The notes below the pieces were generated by a model. The model saw nothing but the letters and a program-made list of their open reading frames with translations, searched no databases and was not told the origin of the DNA. The translations under genes were made by a program, and so were the position numbers. Below are positions 24,709 to 32,777 of a stretch of 32,910 nucleotides of DNA, piece after piece. This DNA comes from CAYPJE01 sp964410945. Lineage in GTDB: Bacteria > Fidelibacterota > Marinisomatia > Marinisomatales > TCS56. Numbering within the stretch: position 1 is the first letter of the stretch; every line of letters starts with the position of its first letter. The DNA lies in the NCBI GenBank assembly GCA_964410945.1, contig CAYPJE010000035.1, positions 1-32,910 on the forward strand, given 5' to 3'.

Positions 24709-25137
24709 ATGAGCGCTGATCCTAAATCTCAAGAATATTCATGGACCGCGCAACCAGCCCGTAACAATCGTCGGAAATTGATATTTGCCATAACAACAAT
24801 ACTTGTTCTTTCCGTACTGATTTTCTTTTCTTTTGGCAGTTGGTCCTGGGCGATCTTTTGCCTGTTATTTATGGTGCTTACCCTGAACCGTTTTTTCTTT
24901 AAAAGTACTTTTAAGATCGATGCCAAAGGGATCCAGGCCATTTACCCATTAAAGAAAAAATATCTGGAATGGGCCGATATCCGGCGTTTCCAACATGACC
25001 GGTATGGAGGCTACCTGTCAACTCGCCGCCGTCCATCACGGCTGGATTATTATAGGGGAATGCATCTATATTTTGCGGTTGAAAAAGACGCGGCAATTAA
25101 AGTAATAGAAGACCGGATTTCTACAACAGAAAAATGA
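24709..25137 (+). CDS. Two-TM membrane protein with small cytosolic beta domain
   Basis: 142 residues from the ATG at 24709. Two adjacent hydrophobic helices at about 24-42 and 46-60 form a hairpin; the N-terminus (20 residues, NNRRK before the helix) and the C-terminal part are predicted cytosolic. The C-terminal part (FKIDAKGIQAIYPLKKKYLEWADIRRF and on to residue 125) has the strand pattern of bacterial PH-like domains that follow a TM hairpin; this is a resemblance only. It overlaps the next gene by 4 bases and follows cdsA by 16 bases. It could be a helper of the cluster or of lipid synthesis. Confidence 0.65.
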   Translation: MSADPKSQEYSWTAQPARNNRRKLIFAITTILVLSVLIFFSFGSWSWAIFCLLFMVLTLNRFFFKSTFKIDAKGIQAIYPLKKKYLEWADIRRFQHDRYGGYLSTRRRPSRLDYYRGMHLYFAVEKDAAIKVIEDRISTTEK

Positions 25138-25529
25138 AAAAATGGCTGAAAGACGCTTTTGCGGTTGAATCTGATAAACCTCTGGAACTTAACACAGAGC
25201 AAAAAGCAATTGTCGATCGTGTCTGTGAAGAAGTTGCCCGCCGGCATATGACAACACCAGCCCTGATATTCCTGGAAACATTTCGTCCCTTGAATTACCT
25301 CGGTTCGCAGGTATTGCATTTTTTCCAACCGATCGTAACTACTGTTTTGAATGCCGAATCATATAAGGTATTCACTGCATTCCTGGAACAGCGCAACAGC
25401 GTCGATTATCTTTGTCGTCGGATCGAATATTTCGAAGATTTACATATTAAAAATGAAAAACAGGATTCTTCACCAGCAAGTGTCGAAGCAATTACTCCTG
25501 CCGATTTAACTGATGAAAAGAGTGAATGA
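25134..25529 (+). CDS. Conserved-looking 131-residue protein of unknown function, coupled to the GlmL-like gene
   Basis: No signal peptide. Residues 1-36 are charged and helical; residues ~37-95 hold a hydrophobic-aromatic core (TPALIFLETFRPLNYLGSQV, then LHFFQPIVTTVL and YKVFTAFLEQRNSVDYLCRR) that may lie on the membrane surface. The C-terminal tail after residue 105 is acidic and probably disordered. It is linked on both sides by 4-base overlaps, upstream with the two-TM gene and downstream with the 993-residue gene, so its translation is coupled to both. That position suggests a small subunit or assembly factor for the cluster. I know no named family with certainty. Confidence 0.65.
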   Translation: MKKWLKDAFAVESDKPLELNTEQKAIVDRVCEEVARRHMTTPALIFLETFRPLNYLGSQVLHFFQPIVTTVLNAESYKVFTAFLEQRNSVDYLCRRIEYFEDLHIKNEKQDSSPASVEAITPADLTDEKSE

Positions 25530-28507
25530 TGAGTGCAAAAGATCTTGATAAAATTAATATTATATTAGCTACCGACTGTGGTAGTACTACAACGAAAGCA
25601 ATTCTAATCCAAAAAGTCGATGGCGTTTTCCGCCAGACCCATCGTGGCGAGGCCCCCTCGACTGTTGAGGAACCCTTCGCCGATGTTACTGTTGGTGTGA
25701 TCAATTCTGTGACTGAAGTAGCCGAACTGGCCGGCCGTAAATTGATCAATGAAGATAGAAAGATCATCCAGCCTGTCAATGATAAAGATGGCTGCGATCT
25801 CTATATTTCCACTTCCAGTGCCGGTGGCGGCTTGCAAATGATGGTGGCTGGTGTAATTGCCGAGATGACGGCCGCCAGTGCCAAGCGTGCTGCCCTGGGA
25901 GCCGGTGCTATTGTCATGGATGTTATCGCTTCCAACGACAGGCGTAAACCCCACGATCAGATTCAGCGTATTCGTGAATTACGACCCGATATGATGTTAT
26001 TGTCCGGTGGAACCGATGGTGGTACCATGACCCATATCATGCAGATTGCCGAGCTGATCGCCCCGGCCAAACCCCAGCCGCGATTCGGGGCTCAATATCA
26101 ACTGCCGATAATCTATGCCGGGAATAATAAAGCCCAGGATAATATCCGGGAATTATTCAAAGATGAATTTGAATTGACTATAGTCGATAATTTACGTCCC
26201 ACACTGGAGCAGGAGAACCTGGAACCAGCCCGCGATTCGATCCATGACCTGTTCCTGGAACACGTAATGGCCCACGCTCCCGGCTATAACAAGCTGATGG
26301 GGTGGACCGACGCCGATATTATGCCAACACCCGGTGCGGTTGGTAATATTCTGCAGACCATTGCCGAGAAACAGGGCATCAATGTGGTTGGTGTTGACAT
26401 CGGTGGTGCCACAACCGACGTATTTTCAGTTTTCGACGGTACTTTCAACCGTACCGTAAGTGCCAACCTGGGAATGAGCTATTCGATTTCCAACGTTTGT
26501 GCCGAAGCAACCATGCCGTATATCCTGCGCTGGGTCCATCTGGATATGGATGAACGGGAACTTCGCAACCGGGTCAAGAACAAGATGATCCGCCCGACAA
26601 CCATTCCCCAATCCATGGAAGCACTGATTTTTGAACAGGCCGTAGCCCGGGAGGCATTGCGGCTGGCCTATAAACAGCATAAAGAATTCGCAACTACTCT
26701 GAAGGGTGTTCAGCAGCAGCGGACGGTTGGTGACACGTTCAGTCAGGAGACCGGCGGGCAGACCATCGTCAATAACATGAAGCTGAACCTGCTGGTGGCT
26801 TCCGGCGGTGTCCTTTCGCACGCTCCCAACATGCACCAGACGGCCATGATGCTGATCGATGCTTTCCAGCCGGAAGGTATCACCAAACTGGCCAAAGACA
26901 GTATCTTCATGATGCCCCATTTGGGTGTGGCTGCACAGGTACATCCTCAGGCGGCTATGGAAGTATTTGACCGTGACTGTCTGATCTACCTTGGTACGGT
27001 TGTAGCCCCGGCCGGACATACCAAACCAGGAAAGAATTGTTTTAATTACACAATCTCCGGTGACACACTGAATGAAAGCGGTACTATTGCCTATGGCGAT
27101 GTCAAGCTGCTCCCATTGGGCATCGATGAAAGTGCCCAGATAACCATCGAACCGGAGAAAACATTCGATGCAGGCAAAGGTAACGGGAAGAAACATACCG
27201 GTGAAGTTCGGGGCGGTACAGTGGGATTGATTCTCGATGGCCGTGGACGACCACTGAATATTCCTTCCGAACATTCCGAGAGTAAAACACTGGTTGAAAA
27301 ATGGATCGACAGCCTGTCACTTTACCCACCGGTTGAGTTACCGCCTGAAGATGATAAGAAGAAGGCGGAAAACAGCGAAAAAGCCCATGCTTATTCACCT
27401 GGTCTGCAGGTCAGCCAAAGAACAAAAATTCAACGCCGTCGCGTATTACCGATTGAAGGTAAGGTTCTGGTCAAAAAGGGTGATATCGTTACCGCCGAAC
27501 AGGTGGTTGCCGAAACATTCATGCCCGGCGACGTGATTCCGGTAAATGTATCCAATCTGTTGTCACTGCCGCCACGGGACGTACCTGAGTGCATGTGTGT
27601 CAAAGTTGGCGATAAACTTGTCGAAGGTGATGTGATTGCCGAAACCAAAGGAATGTTTGGTTTCTTTAAGAATTCATGTAAATGTAAAGATGCCGGTGAG
27701 GTTGAGACTATCTCCGAAATCACCGGCCAGGTCATTTTGAGGGGCGATCCCCATCCGGTCCAGGTACTGGCCTTTGCACCGGGTGAGGTGATTGAAGTTA
27801 TTCCGAAACAGGGCGTTGTCATTGAATCCGATTGTACCTTCATTCAGGGTATTTTCGGTATCGGTGGTGAAACTTTCGGGAAAATTCATATTGCCACCGA
27901 TGATATTCATAATCCGCTGACCGCTGAAATGATTACACCCGATATGAAGGGTAAAATCATCGTCGGTGGAGCACGGATGACGGCTGAAGCCATCAAGAAA
28001 GCCGTTGAAATCGGTGCCGCTGGTGTCGTATCCGGTGGTATCGATGACCAGGATCTTAAAAATTTCCTCGGGTATGACCTGGGTGTTGCAATCACAGGGT
28101 CTGAGAAAATGGGGATTACGTTGATAATTACGGAAGGTTTTGGCGACATCGCCATGGCCGAACGTACTTTCAATCTCTTGAAATCCAGAAATGGAGCCGA
28201 ATCATCCATTACGGGTGCCACCCAGATTCGGGCCGGAGTAATTCGTCCATCGATTATTATTCCAGCCGATGAAACCGTACCGGAAGCAATCGCCGCTACC
28301 GAGCATGCTACCGGTATATTGGAAATAGGCTACCCCGTACGTATTATTCGTGACCCATATTTTGGCAAAATCGGAAAAGTTCATGAATTACCACCGGAAC
28401 CGCGTCAGTTAGCTTCGGGTACCAGGACGCGGGTGTTGAAGGTAGCATTTGATTCCGGTGAAATAGTCACCATTCCACGTGCCAACGTGGAATTGATCGA
28501 AGAGTAG
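25526..28507 (+). CDS. GlmL/MutL-type ASKHA protein with large C-terminal extension (barrel-sandwich, CxC pairs, KOW-like)
   Basis: 993 residues, far longer than plain GlmL proteins (about 460-600). Residues ~10-600 match the glutamate-mutase MutL family, with ASKHA nucleotide motifs TDCGSTTTKA (D17-K24), VDIGGATTD (D291-D298) and ASGG (G427-G428), and the family stretch GGTVGLILDGRGRP near 562. Residues ~630-770 look like a barrel-sandwich/lipoyl-like fold (IEGKVLVKKGDIVTAEQVVAE, then VKVGDKLVEGDVIAE) with cysteine pairs C689/C691 and C718/C720. Residues ~770-930 form an alpha/beta region of unknown type (IFGIGGETFGKI, GATQIRAGVIRP). Residues ~940-993 resemble a KOW/SH3-like barrel. Its known relatives reactivate B12-dependent mutases, but no mutase gene is here. 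The product is predicted cytosolic, with coupled membrane-protein genes on both sides. Confidence 0.85.
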   Translation: MMSAKDLDKINIILATDCGSTTTKAILIQKVDGVFRQTHRGEAPSTVEEPFADVTVGVINSVTEVAELAGRKLINEDRKIIQPVNDKDGCDLYISTSSAGGGLQMMVAGVIAEMTAASAKRAALGAGAIVMDVIASNDRRKPHDQIQRIRELRPDMMLLSGGTDGGTMTHIMQIAELIAPAKPQPRFGAQYQLPIIYAGNNKAQDNIRELFKDEFELTIVDNLRPTLEQENLEPARDSIHDLFLEHVMAHAPGYNKLMGWTDADIMPTPGAVGNILQTIAEKQGINVVGVDIGGATTDVFSVFDGTFNRTVSANLGMSYSISNVCAEATMPYILRWVHLDMDERELRNRVKNKMIRPTTIPQSMEALIFEQAVAREALRLAYKQHKEFATTLKGVQQQRTVGDTFSQETGGQTIVNNMKLNLLVASGGVLSHAPNMHQTAMMLIDAFQPEGITKLAKDSIFMMPHLGVAAQVHPQAAMEVFDRDCLIYLGTVVAPAGHTKPGKNCFNYTISGDTLNESGTIAYGDVKLLPLGIDESAQITIEPEKTFDAGKGNGKKHTGEVRGGTVGLILDGRGRPLNIPSEHSESKTLVEKWIDSLSLYPPVELPPEDDKKKAENSEKAHAYSPGLQVSQRTKIQRRRVLPIEGKVLVKKGDIVTAEQVVAETFMPGDVIPVNVSNLLSLPPRDVPECMCVKVGDKLVEGDVIAETKGMFGFFKNSCKCKDAGEVETISEITGQVILRGDPHPVQVLAFAPGEVIEVIPKQGVVIESDCTFIQGIFGIGGETFGKIHIATDDIHNPLTAEMITPDMKGKIIVGGARMTAEAIKKAVEIGAAGVVSGGIDDQDLKNFLGYDLGVAITGSEKMGITLIITEGFGDIAMAERTFNLLKSRNGAESSITGATQIRAGVIRPSIIIPADETVPEAIAATEHATGILEIGYPVRIIRDPYFGKIGKVHELPPEPRQLASGTRTRVLKVAFDSGEIVTIPRANVELIEE

Positions 28508-28514
28508 GAGTAAT

Positions 28515-29918
28515 ATGAAATTATCCTTCATTTCAAAACTGGTCATTGCCATGCTGGTATTGGCCACAGGTGTCTGGGCTCAGACTGGAGGACCGGCACC
28601 GCCAACCAACGTGGTTGCACAAGATCATCCCTGGGACGGGGGAAGCCAGATTGATGTCAGCTGGGACATATCAGCGGATGACGGTACAACATTGGCAACT
28701 TACAAAATATACCGCACTTTAACGGAAGCTGAGATCATCAAACTCAGTGCCGACCGGCGGGCGAATTCTGTCAATGCAGCCAAGGCTGCAGCAACTGAAG
28801 AAATATTCGCTCAAGCTGATGCCGAAGGAATCGCACACGACGATTCCGAACTGCTGGCTCAACTAAGGGCGGCCCGTGCTAAAGCAGCGGAGGAAGCGCT
28901 CGCTGAAACCAACGCCGCACTGGAACTGGAAGCACAGCAAACCCAGTTTAAATTCCTGACAGTTTTGTTGCCTGGCTCAAATCACTTCACAGCTGAAAAG
29001 CTGGACCGTGGTGAGGGATATGCTTTCAAAGTTGTTGCCCGCGATACCGACGGGGTGGAAACATCATCTGAAGTAACGGCTATGGTATCACCAACCCGCC
29101 AGGGATTCGACGGCGGTCGGTTTTACCTCAGCCTGATCGTCCTTTTGATCTGTGGTTCGGTGATATATTTTATCAATATCGCCCGTCGTGGAATTGACCT
29201 GAAGGTCCGGAAAATTGCCGGTCTGCAGGCCGTTGATGAGGCCGTAGGCCGCGCCACCGAAATGGGCCGCTCGATTCTGTTCATACCTGGTATCCAGGAT
29301 ATAAATGATATTCAAACTATCGCCGGTATCACCGTTCTTTCGCGGGTTGCCAAAACAGCCGCCGAATATGATGCCAAACTGGAAGTTCCCACCAGCCGTT
29401 CACTGGTTATGACCACAGCCCGGGAGACGGTTCAGGCCGCCTTTATGGCCGCCGGACGACCCGACGCGTTTAACCAGGACCTGATCTACTATGTTACCGA
29501 TGAACAGTTCGGTTATGTGGCTTATCTGTCCGGTATGATGGTACGTGAAAAACCGGCTGCCTGTTTCTACATGGGATCATTCTTTGCCGAATCATTGATC
29601 CTGGCAGAGACAGGTAATTCGATCGGTGCCATCCAGGTTGCCGGGACGGCCATGCCGGCCCAGTTGCCCTTCTTTGTCGCCGCCTGCGACTATACCCTGA
29701 TCGGTGAGGAATTCTTCGCCGCTTCGGCTTATCTTTCCGGAGAACCGGATCAGCTGGGCAGCCTGAAAGGGCAGGATGTTGGCAAGGCCCTGGTCGGTGC
29801 AATCATGGTGATCGGTATTACCATGTTCACCATTGCCACTATTGCCGGTGTCGATTCCGGTCTGGGGACCGCCATGCTGGATGCCGTAGAATATCTAAAA
29901 AGCGTTATCCTCACTTAA
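28515..29918 (+). CDS. FN3-like/DUF6754-type membrane protein with helical insertion
   Basis: 467 residues. A signal peptide (cleavage near WAQ, residue 23) is followed by a fibronectin-III-like domain in two pieces, 30-70 (PTNVVAQDHPWDGGSQIDVS, then YKIYR) and ~143-192 (FTAEKLDRGEGYAFKVVARD). Between them lies a helical Ala/Glu-rich insert (~70-142). A TM helix spans 203-222, then a cytosolic domain (~225-420; LFIPGIQDINDIQTIAGI, CFYMGSFFAESLILAETG) that I recall as DUF6754; a last TM helix lies at ~424-446. The FN3 part would be outside and the DUF6754 part inside, where it could touch the GlmL-like protein. It starts 7 bases after that gene, with AGGAG as ribosome-binding site. Its function is unknown. 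Confidence 0.78.
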   Translation: MKLSFISKLVIAMLVLATGVWAQTGGPAPPTNVVAQDHPWDGGSQIDVSWDISADDGTTLATYKIYRTLTEAEIIKLSADRRANSVNAAKAAATEEIFAQADAEGIAHDDSELLAQLRAARAKAAEEALAETNAALELEAQQTQFKFLTVLLPGSNHFTAEKLDRGEGYAFKVVARDTDGVETSSEVTAMVSPTRQGFDGGRFYLSLIVLLICGSVIYFINIARRGIDLKVRKIAGLQAVDEAVGRATEMGRSILFIPGIQDINDIQTIAGITVLSRVAKTAAEYDAKLEVPTSRSLVMTTARETVQAAFMAAGRPDAFNQDLIYYVTDEQFGYVAYLSGMMVREKPAACFYMGSFFAESLILAETGNSIGAIQVAGTAMPAQLPFFVAACDYTLIGEEFFAASAYLSGEPDQLGSLKGQDVGKALVGAIMVIGITMFTIATIAGVDSGLGTAMLDAVEYLKSVILT

Positions 29919-29929
29919 GGAGTTAACGG

Positions 29930-30628
29930 ATGAAACGTACAGTTCCATTATTAATAACCGCGCTGGGTGGGTTTGTGCTGATTATAGCATATTTTATTCC
30001 CCGTACCCAGGGCTGGGGAGAGGTAGCCGCTATCTGGTTCGATGTTCTGGCATCAATCGCCTTTATTCTGGGCGGCGGTAACCTGCTTAAAATTCATTTA
30101 CAGAAAATATCCGATCAGAAGACCGGCTGGGGCTACTCGGCAGTAACGATTGCTGCCTTTGTGTTCACCCTCTTTGTCGGACTGGGTAAAATTGGTGTCA
30201 ATCCCAATATCCAGTATCCTGATTTTGCCTGGTCGGGAAGTTATCGCGAAATGGGCAGCGCTTTCTGGTGGTTATACGAATACGTATTCAAGCCCCTGAC
30301 AGCGACCATGTTTGCCATGTTGGCCTTCTATGTGGCCTCAGCGGCCTTCCGGGCCTTTCGCGCTAAAAATATTGAAGCTATCCTGCTGTTGGGTACGGCC
30401 TTCATAATCCTGCTGGGACGGACTTTTGCCGGCGTCGTACTGACTGCCTGGCTGCCGGACTGGCTCAGTGGATTGAAGCTGGAGAACCTGACAGTAACGA
30501 TTATGCAGGTATTTAACACGGCCGGTAACCGGGCGATCATGATTGGTATCGCTCTGGGAATCGCATCCACTTCACTTAAAGTGTTATTGGGTGTGGACCG
30601 GTCATATCTTGGCAGTGGAGGGGAGTAA
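29930..30628 (+). CDS. Six-TM integral membrane protein of unknown function
   Basis: 232 residues with hydrophobic helices at about 5-23, 35-53, 69-88, 122-141, 150-172 and 201-220. A loop between helices 3 and 4 (88-121, NPNIQYPDFAWSGSYREMG) is aromatic and probably extracytoplasmic. Positive residues cluster at KIHLQKISDQK (54-64) and FRAFRAKN (140-147), suggesting these loops face the cytosol. There is no transporter or enzyme motif I recognise. AAGGAG lies at a good distance before the ATG, 11 bases after the DUF6754 gene. Its place between the other membrane genes suggests a subunit of one complex. Confidence 0.75.
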   Translation: MKRTVPLLITALGGFVLIIAYFIPRTQGWGEVAAIWFDVLASIAFILGGGNLLKIHLQKISDQKTGWGYSAVTIAAFVFTLFVGLGKIGVNPNIQYPDFAWSGSYREMGSAFWWLYEYVFKPLTATMFAMLAFYVASAAFRAFRAKNIEAILLLGTAFIILLGRTFAGVVLTAWLPDWLSGLKLENLTVTIMQVFNTAGNRAIMIGIALGIASTSLKVLLGVDRSYLGSGGE

Positions 30629-30631
30629 GTT

Positions 30632-31492
30632 ATGTATGAATTTCTGAAAAACCTCGATCGCCGCTGGATTTTCCTGCTGATGTTGCTGGCAGTATCGATT
30701 CCGATTCTGTTCCAGGTTAAGTTTCCGGAGAAGGAAACCGACCTGGCACAGGCCGTTTTCGATGCCGTGGACAATCTGAATGAAGGCGATAAAGTACTGC
30801 TGTCATTTGACTTTGACCCGGCCAGCGAAGGCGAACTGGGGCCCATGGCCACCATGTTCACTTATCATTGTGCCGCCAAAGGACTGAAAATGTATTACAT
30901 GGCCCTCTGGCCGGTAGGTCCCCAAATGATCGACGAAAGAATCGAATCGGTGATCAAAAAGGATTTCCCGGATATGGTCTATGGCGAAGATTATGTCAAC
31001 TTGGGCTTCAAGTCCGGTAACGAAGGTGTGATCAAGGTTATCGTTACCGATTTCCGTGAGCTTTACACCACCGATTCCCAGGGTACATCATTCGACGACA
31101 TACCCATGTGCCAGGGAATTACCAGCGTCCAGGATATGGATCTGATGATCAATGTCAGTGCCGGGTATGCCGGTACCAAGGAATGGGTCCAGTACGCCGT
31201 GACCGCCTTCCCGGACAAGATTAAGCTGGTGGCGGGATGTACCGGTGTTCAGGCGCCCTTACTCTATCCTTACATTCCCGATCAGTTGCCCGGTCTGCTG
31301 GGCGCCATTAAGGGTGCGGCTGAATATGAGAAACTGGTTGTGGAAAAATACGGTCTTGAAGACCAGCCGAAATACCAGGAAGGCATCCGCCGGATGGGAC
31401 CCCAGCTGGTGGCCCACCTATTGATGATCCTTTTGATTATCATCGGTAACGTGGTCTTCTTCATAGAGAAAAAACGGGAGGTCCAGTCATGA
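30632..31492 (+). CDS. Membrane protein with an alpha/beta domain held between two TM helices
   Basis: 286 residues. TM helices are at ~12-28 and ~259-277. By the positive-inside rule (NLDRRW before the first, EKKR after the second) the ~230-residue middle domain faces the periplasm. This domain alternates strands and helices (KVLLSFDFDPASEGELGPMA, GVIKVIVTDFRELY, MDLMINVSAGYAG, KIKLVAGCTGVQAPLLYPYI) like a Rossmann or periplasmic-binding fold, with GCTG as a notable loop. I recognise no named family. It starts 3 bases after the previous gene behind GGAGGGGAG, and overlaps the next gene by 4 bases, so subunit output is likely matched. Confidence 0.75.
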   Translation: MYEFLKNLDRRWIFLLMLLAVSIPILFQVKFPEKETDLAQAVFDAVDNLNEGDKVLLSFDFDPASEGELGPMATMFTYHCAAKGLKMYYMALWPVGPQMIDERIESVIKKDFPDMVYGEDYVNLGFKSGNEGVIKVIVTDFRELYTTDSQGTSFDDIPMCQGITSVQDMDLMINVSAGYAGTKEWVQYAVTAFPDKIKLVAGCTGVQAPLLYPYIPDQLPGLLGAIKGAAEYEKLVVEKYGLEDQPKYQEGIRRMGPQLVAHLLMILLIIIGNVVFFIEKKREVQS

Positions 31493-32496
31493 GTCAGAAT
31501 AAACTTATCTGGACTATCGTGCTTGTCGTAGCCGTTTTAGTTCTAATAATGAATTCCGCTTTCCGCGGTGCCGGTAGTGTCTATGTTAAGGCAGTCGATG
31601 TGAATATGGTCAATGTTGGTACGCCGGAAGAGACTAACTGGGTCAATGCCAATACGGATGCGGCCCTGGATTATGATATTGCCGCTGTACCTGATGATCA
31701 ACGGATTGACTGGACACTGTATGAATCGGCCAACCCGGCCGATTATGCCGCTGCCGTTGCTGCCGATCCAAATCAGACCGATTATCAATTCAGCCTGTGG
31801 CGTTCGATCGGTGTCTGGGTTGCCGCCCTGTTCACGATCTTCATCCTTTCATTCCTGTATCGTGATAATCCTTTCTACAAACTGGCCGAATCGGTGGTGG
31901 TTGGTGTATCCGCCGCTTATTGGATGACAGTCGGTTTCTGGGATGTGATCGTGCCGAATCTGCTGGGTAAATTGCTGCCGGGACTCGTTAAAGCCTGGGC
32001 CATGCCCGGGTTGAATGGCCATTCCGAATGGCTGTATATATTCCCGACGATTTTCGGTTTCATGCTGCTCATGCGCCTGTCACCCAAGGGTGCCTGGATC
32101 AGTCGTTGGCCCCTGGCATTTATTATCGGTACTACCGCCGGTATCCGTCTGCTGGGCTTCATCCATGCCGACTTCCTGAGCCAGATCCGCAACAGCATTA
32201 TACCGATGATCGTGGTTGACCCAACCAATGGTTTCATGTTCTGGGATTCGATCTTGAATACGATCCTGGTACTGGGCGTCCTGGCTTCGCTGGTGTATTT
32301 CTTTTTCTCAGTGGAGCATAAAGGTGTCGTTGGCAAAACCGCCAAGGTCGGTATCTGGGTCCTGATGGTAACCTTTGGCGCCGCCTTCGGTTACACCGTC
32401 ATGGGACGTATCGCCCTGCTGGCCATCCGGCTGGAATTCCTGTTCGATGACTGGCTCTGGCTGATTGACCCGACCCTGCGAAGGTTGGGATTGTAA
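31489..32496 (+). CDS. Seven-TM membrane protein with periplasmic N-terminal domain, last gene of the cluster
   Basis: 335 residues. TM1 is at ~6-23; residues ~25-103 form a soluble acidic, Asp/Ala-rich domain (NANTDAALDYDIAAVPDDQ, YAAAVAADPNQTDY), probably periplasmic; further helices are at ~104-123, 131-151, 182-196, 206-225, 255-273 and 285-305. The C-terminal tail (LEFLFDDWLWLIDPTLRRLG) is amphipathic and aromatic. There is no motif for a known transporter family that I can name. It is coupled to the previous gene by an ATGA overlap and is followed by a strong terminator, so it closes the transcript. It is likely an integral subunit with the 29930 protein. Confidence 0.75.
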   Translation: MSQNKLIWTIVLVVAVLVLIMNSAFRGAGSVYVKAVDVNMVNVGTPEETNWVNANTDAALDYDIAAVPDDQRIDWTLYESANPADYAAAVAADPNQTDYQFSLWRSIGVWVAALFTIFILSFLYRDNPFYKLAESVVVGVSAAYWMTVGFWDVIVPNLLGKLLPGLVKAWAMPGLNGHSEWLYIFPTIFGFMLLMRLSPKGAWISRWPLAFIIGTTAGIRLLGFIHADFLSQIRNSIIPMIVVDPTNGFMFWDSILNTILVLGVLASLVYFFFSVEHKGVVGKTAKVGIWVLMVTFGAAFGYTVMGRIALLAIRLEFLFDDWLWLIDPTLRRLGL

Positions 32497-32518
32497 CAGC
32501 AATCCTGTTGTAATTAAG

Positions 32519-32549
32519 AAGCCCGTTACCAACAAGTGACGGGCTTTTT
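32519..32549 (+). terminator. Strong intrinsic terminator closing the membrane cluster
   Basis: AAGCCCGTTAC (32519-32529) pairs with GTGACGGGCTT (32536-32546) across a 6-base CAACAA loop, with one internal G-T wobble, and continues into TTT. It lies 22 bases after the stop at 32496. Confidence 0.9.
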
Positions 32550-32585
32550 AATTATTTGAATGCTTCGTCAAATTACTAATTATAC

Positions 32586-32614
32586 TTGAAATAGTATATG
32601 TTTAAGGGTAGATT
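32586..32614 (+). promoter_or_regulatory. Possible promoter for the right-edge gene
   Basis: TTGAAA (32586-32591) and TAGATT (32609-32614) are 17 bases apart, after the terminator and before the gene at 32778. The long leader (about 155 bases) leaves it uncertain. The rest of 32550-32777 shows nothing I can name. Confidence 0.3.
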
Positions 32615-32777
32615 CGCTGTAGATCAGCAGTAACCAATTGTTCGCTTGTTAAGTCAGTAGGGTATCCATTATCAAGAAATGCATTAAGCGGGGAGGCTGG
32701 TGATTATGGACTGGTCAGGACGAATATCTGACTATTAGTATTGTTAGTTTAATCCCAGATATAAGGGGGAATCTTCA

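Noticed and set aside
26426..27274. 282-codon open frame on the minus strand inside the GlmL-like gene
   Set aside because: It is antisense to a gene with clear family motifs, has low-complexity His/Gln-type composition, no ribosome-binding site and no recognisable domain; it is a by-product of the GC-rich third codon positions.
25526..28507. Reading this gene as DNA mismatch-repair MutL
   Set aside because: The name MutL is shared, but the motifs are ASKHA (DCGSTTTKA, DIGGATTD), not the GHKL ATPase motifs of the repair protein.
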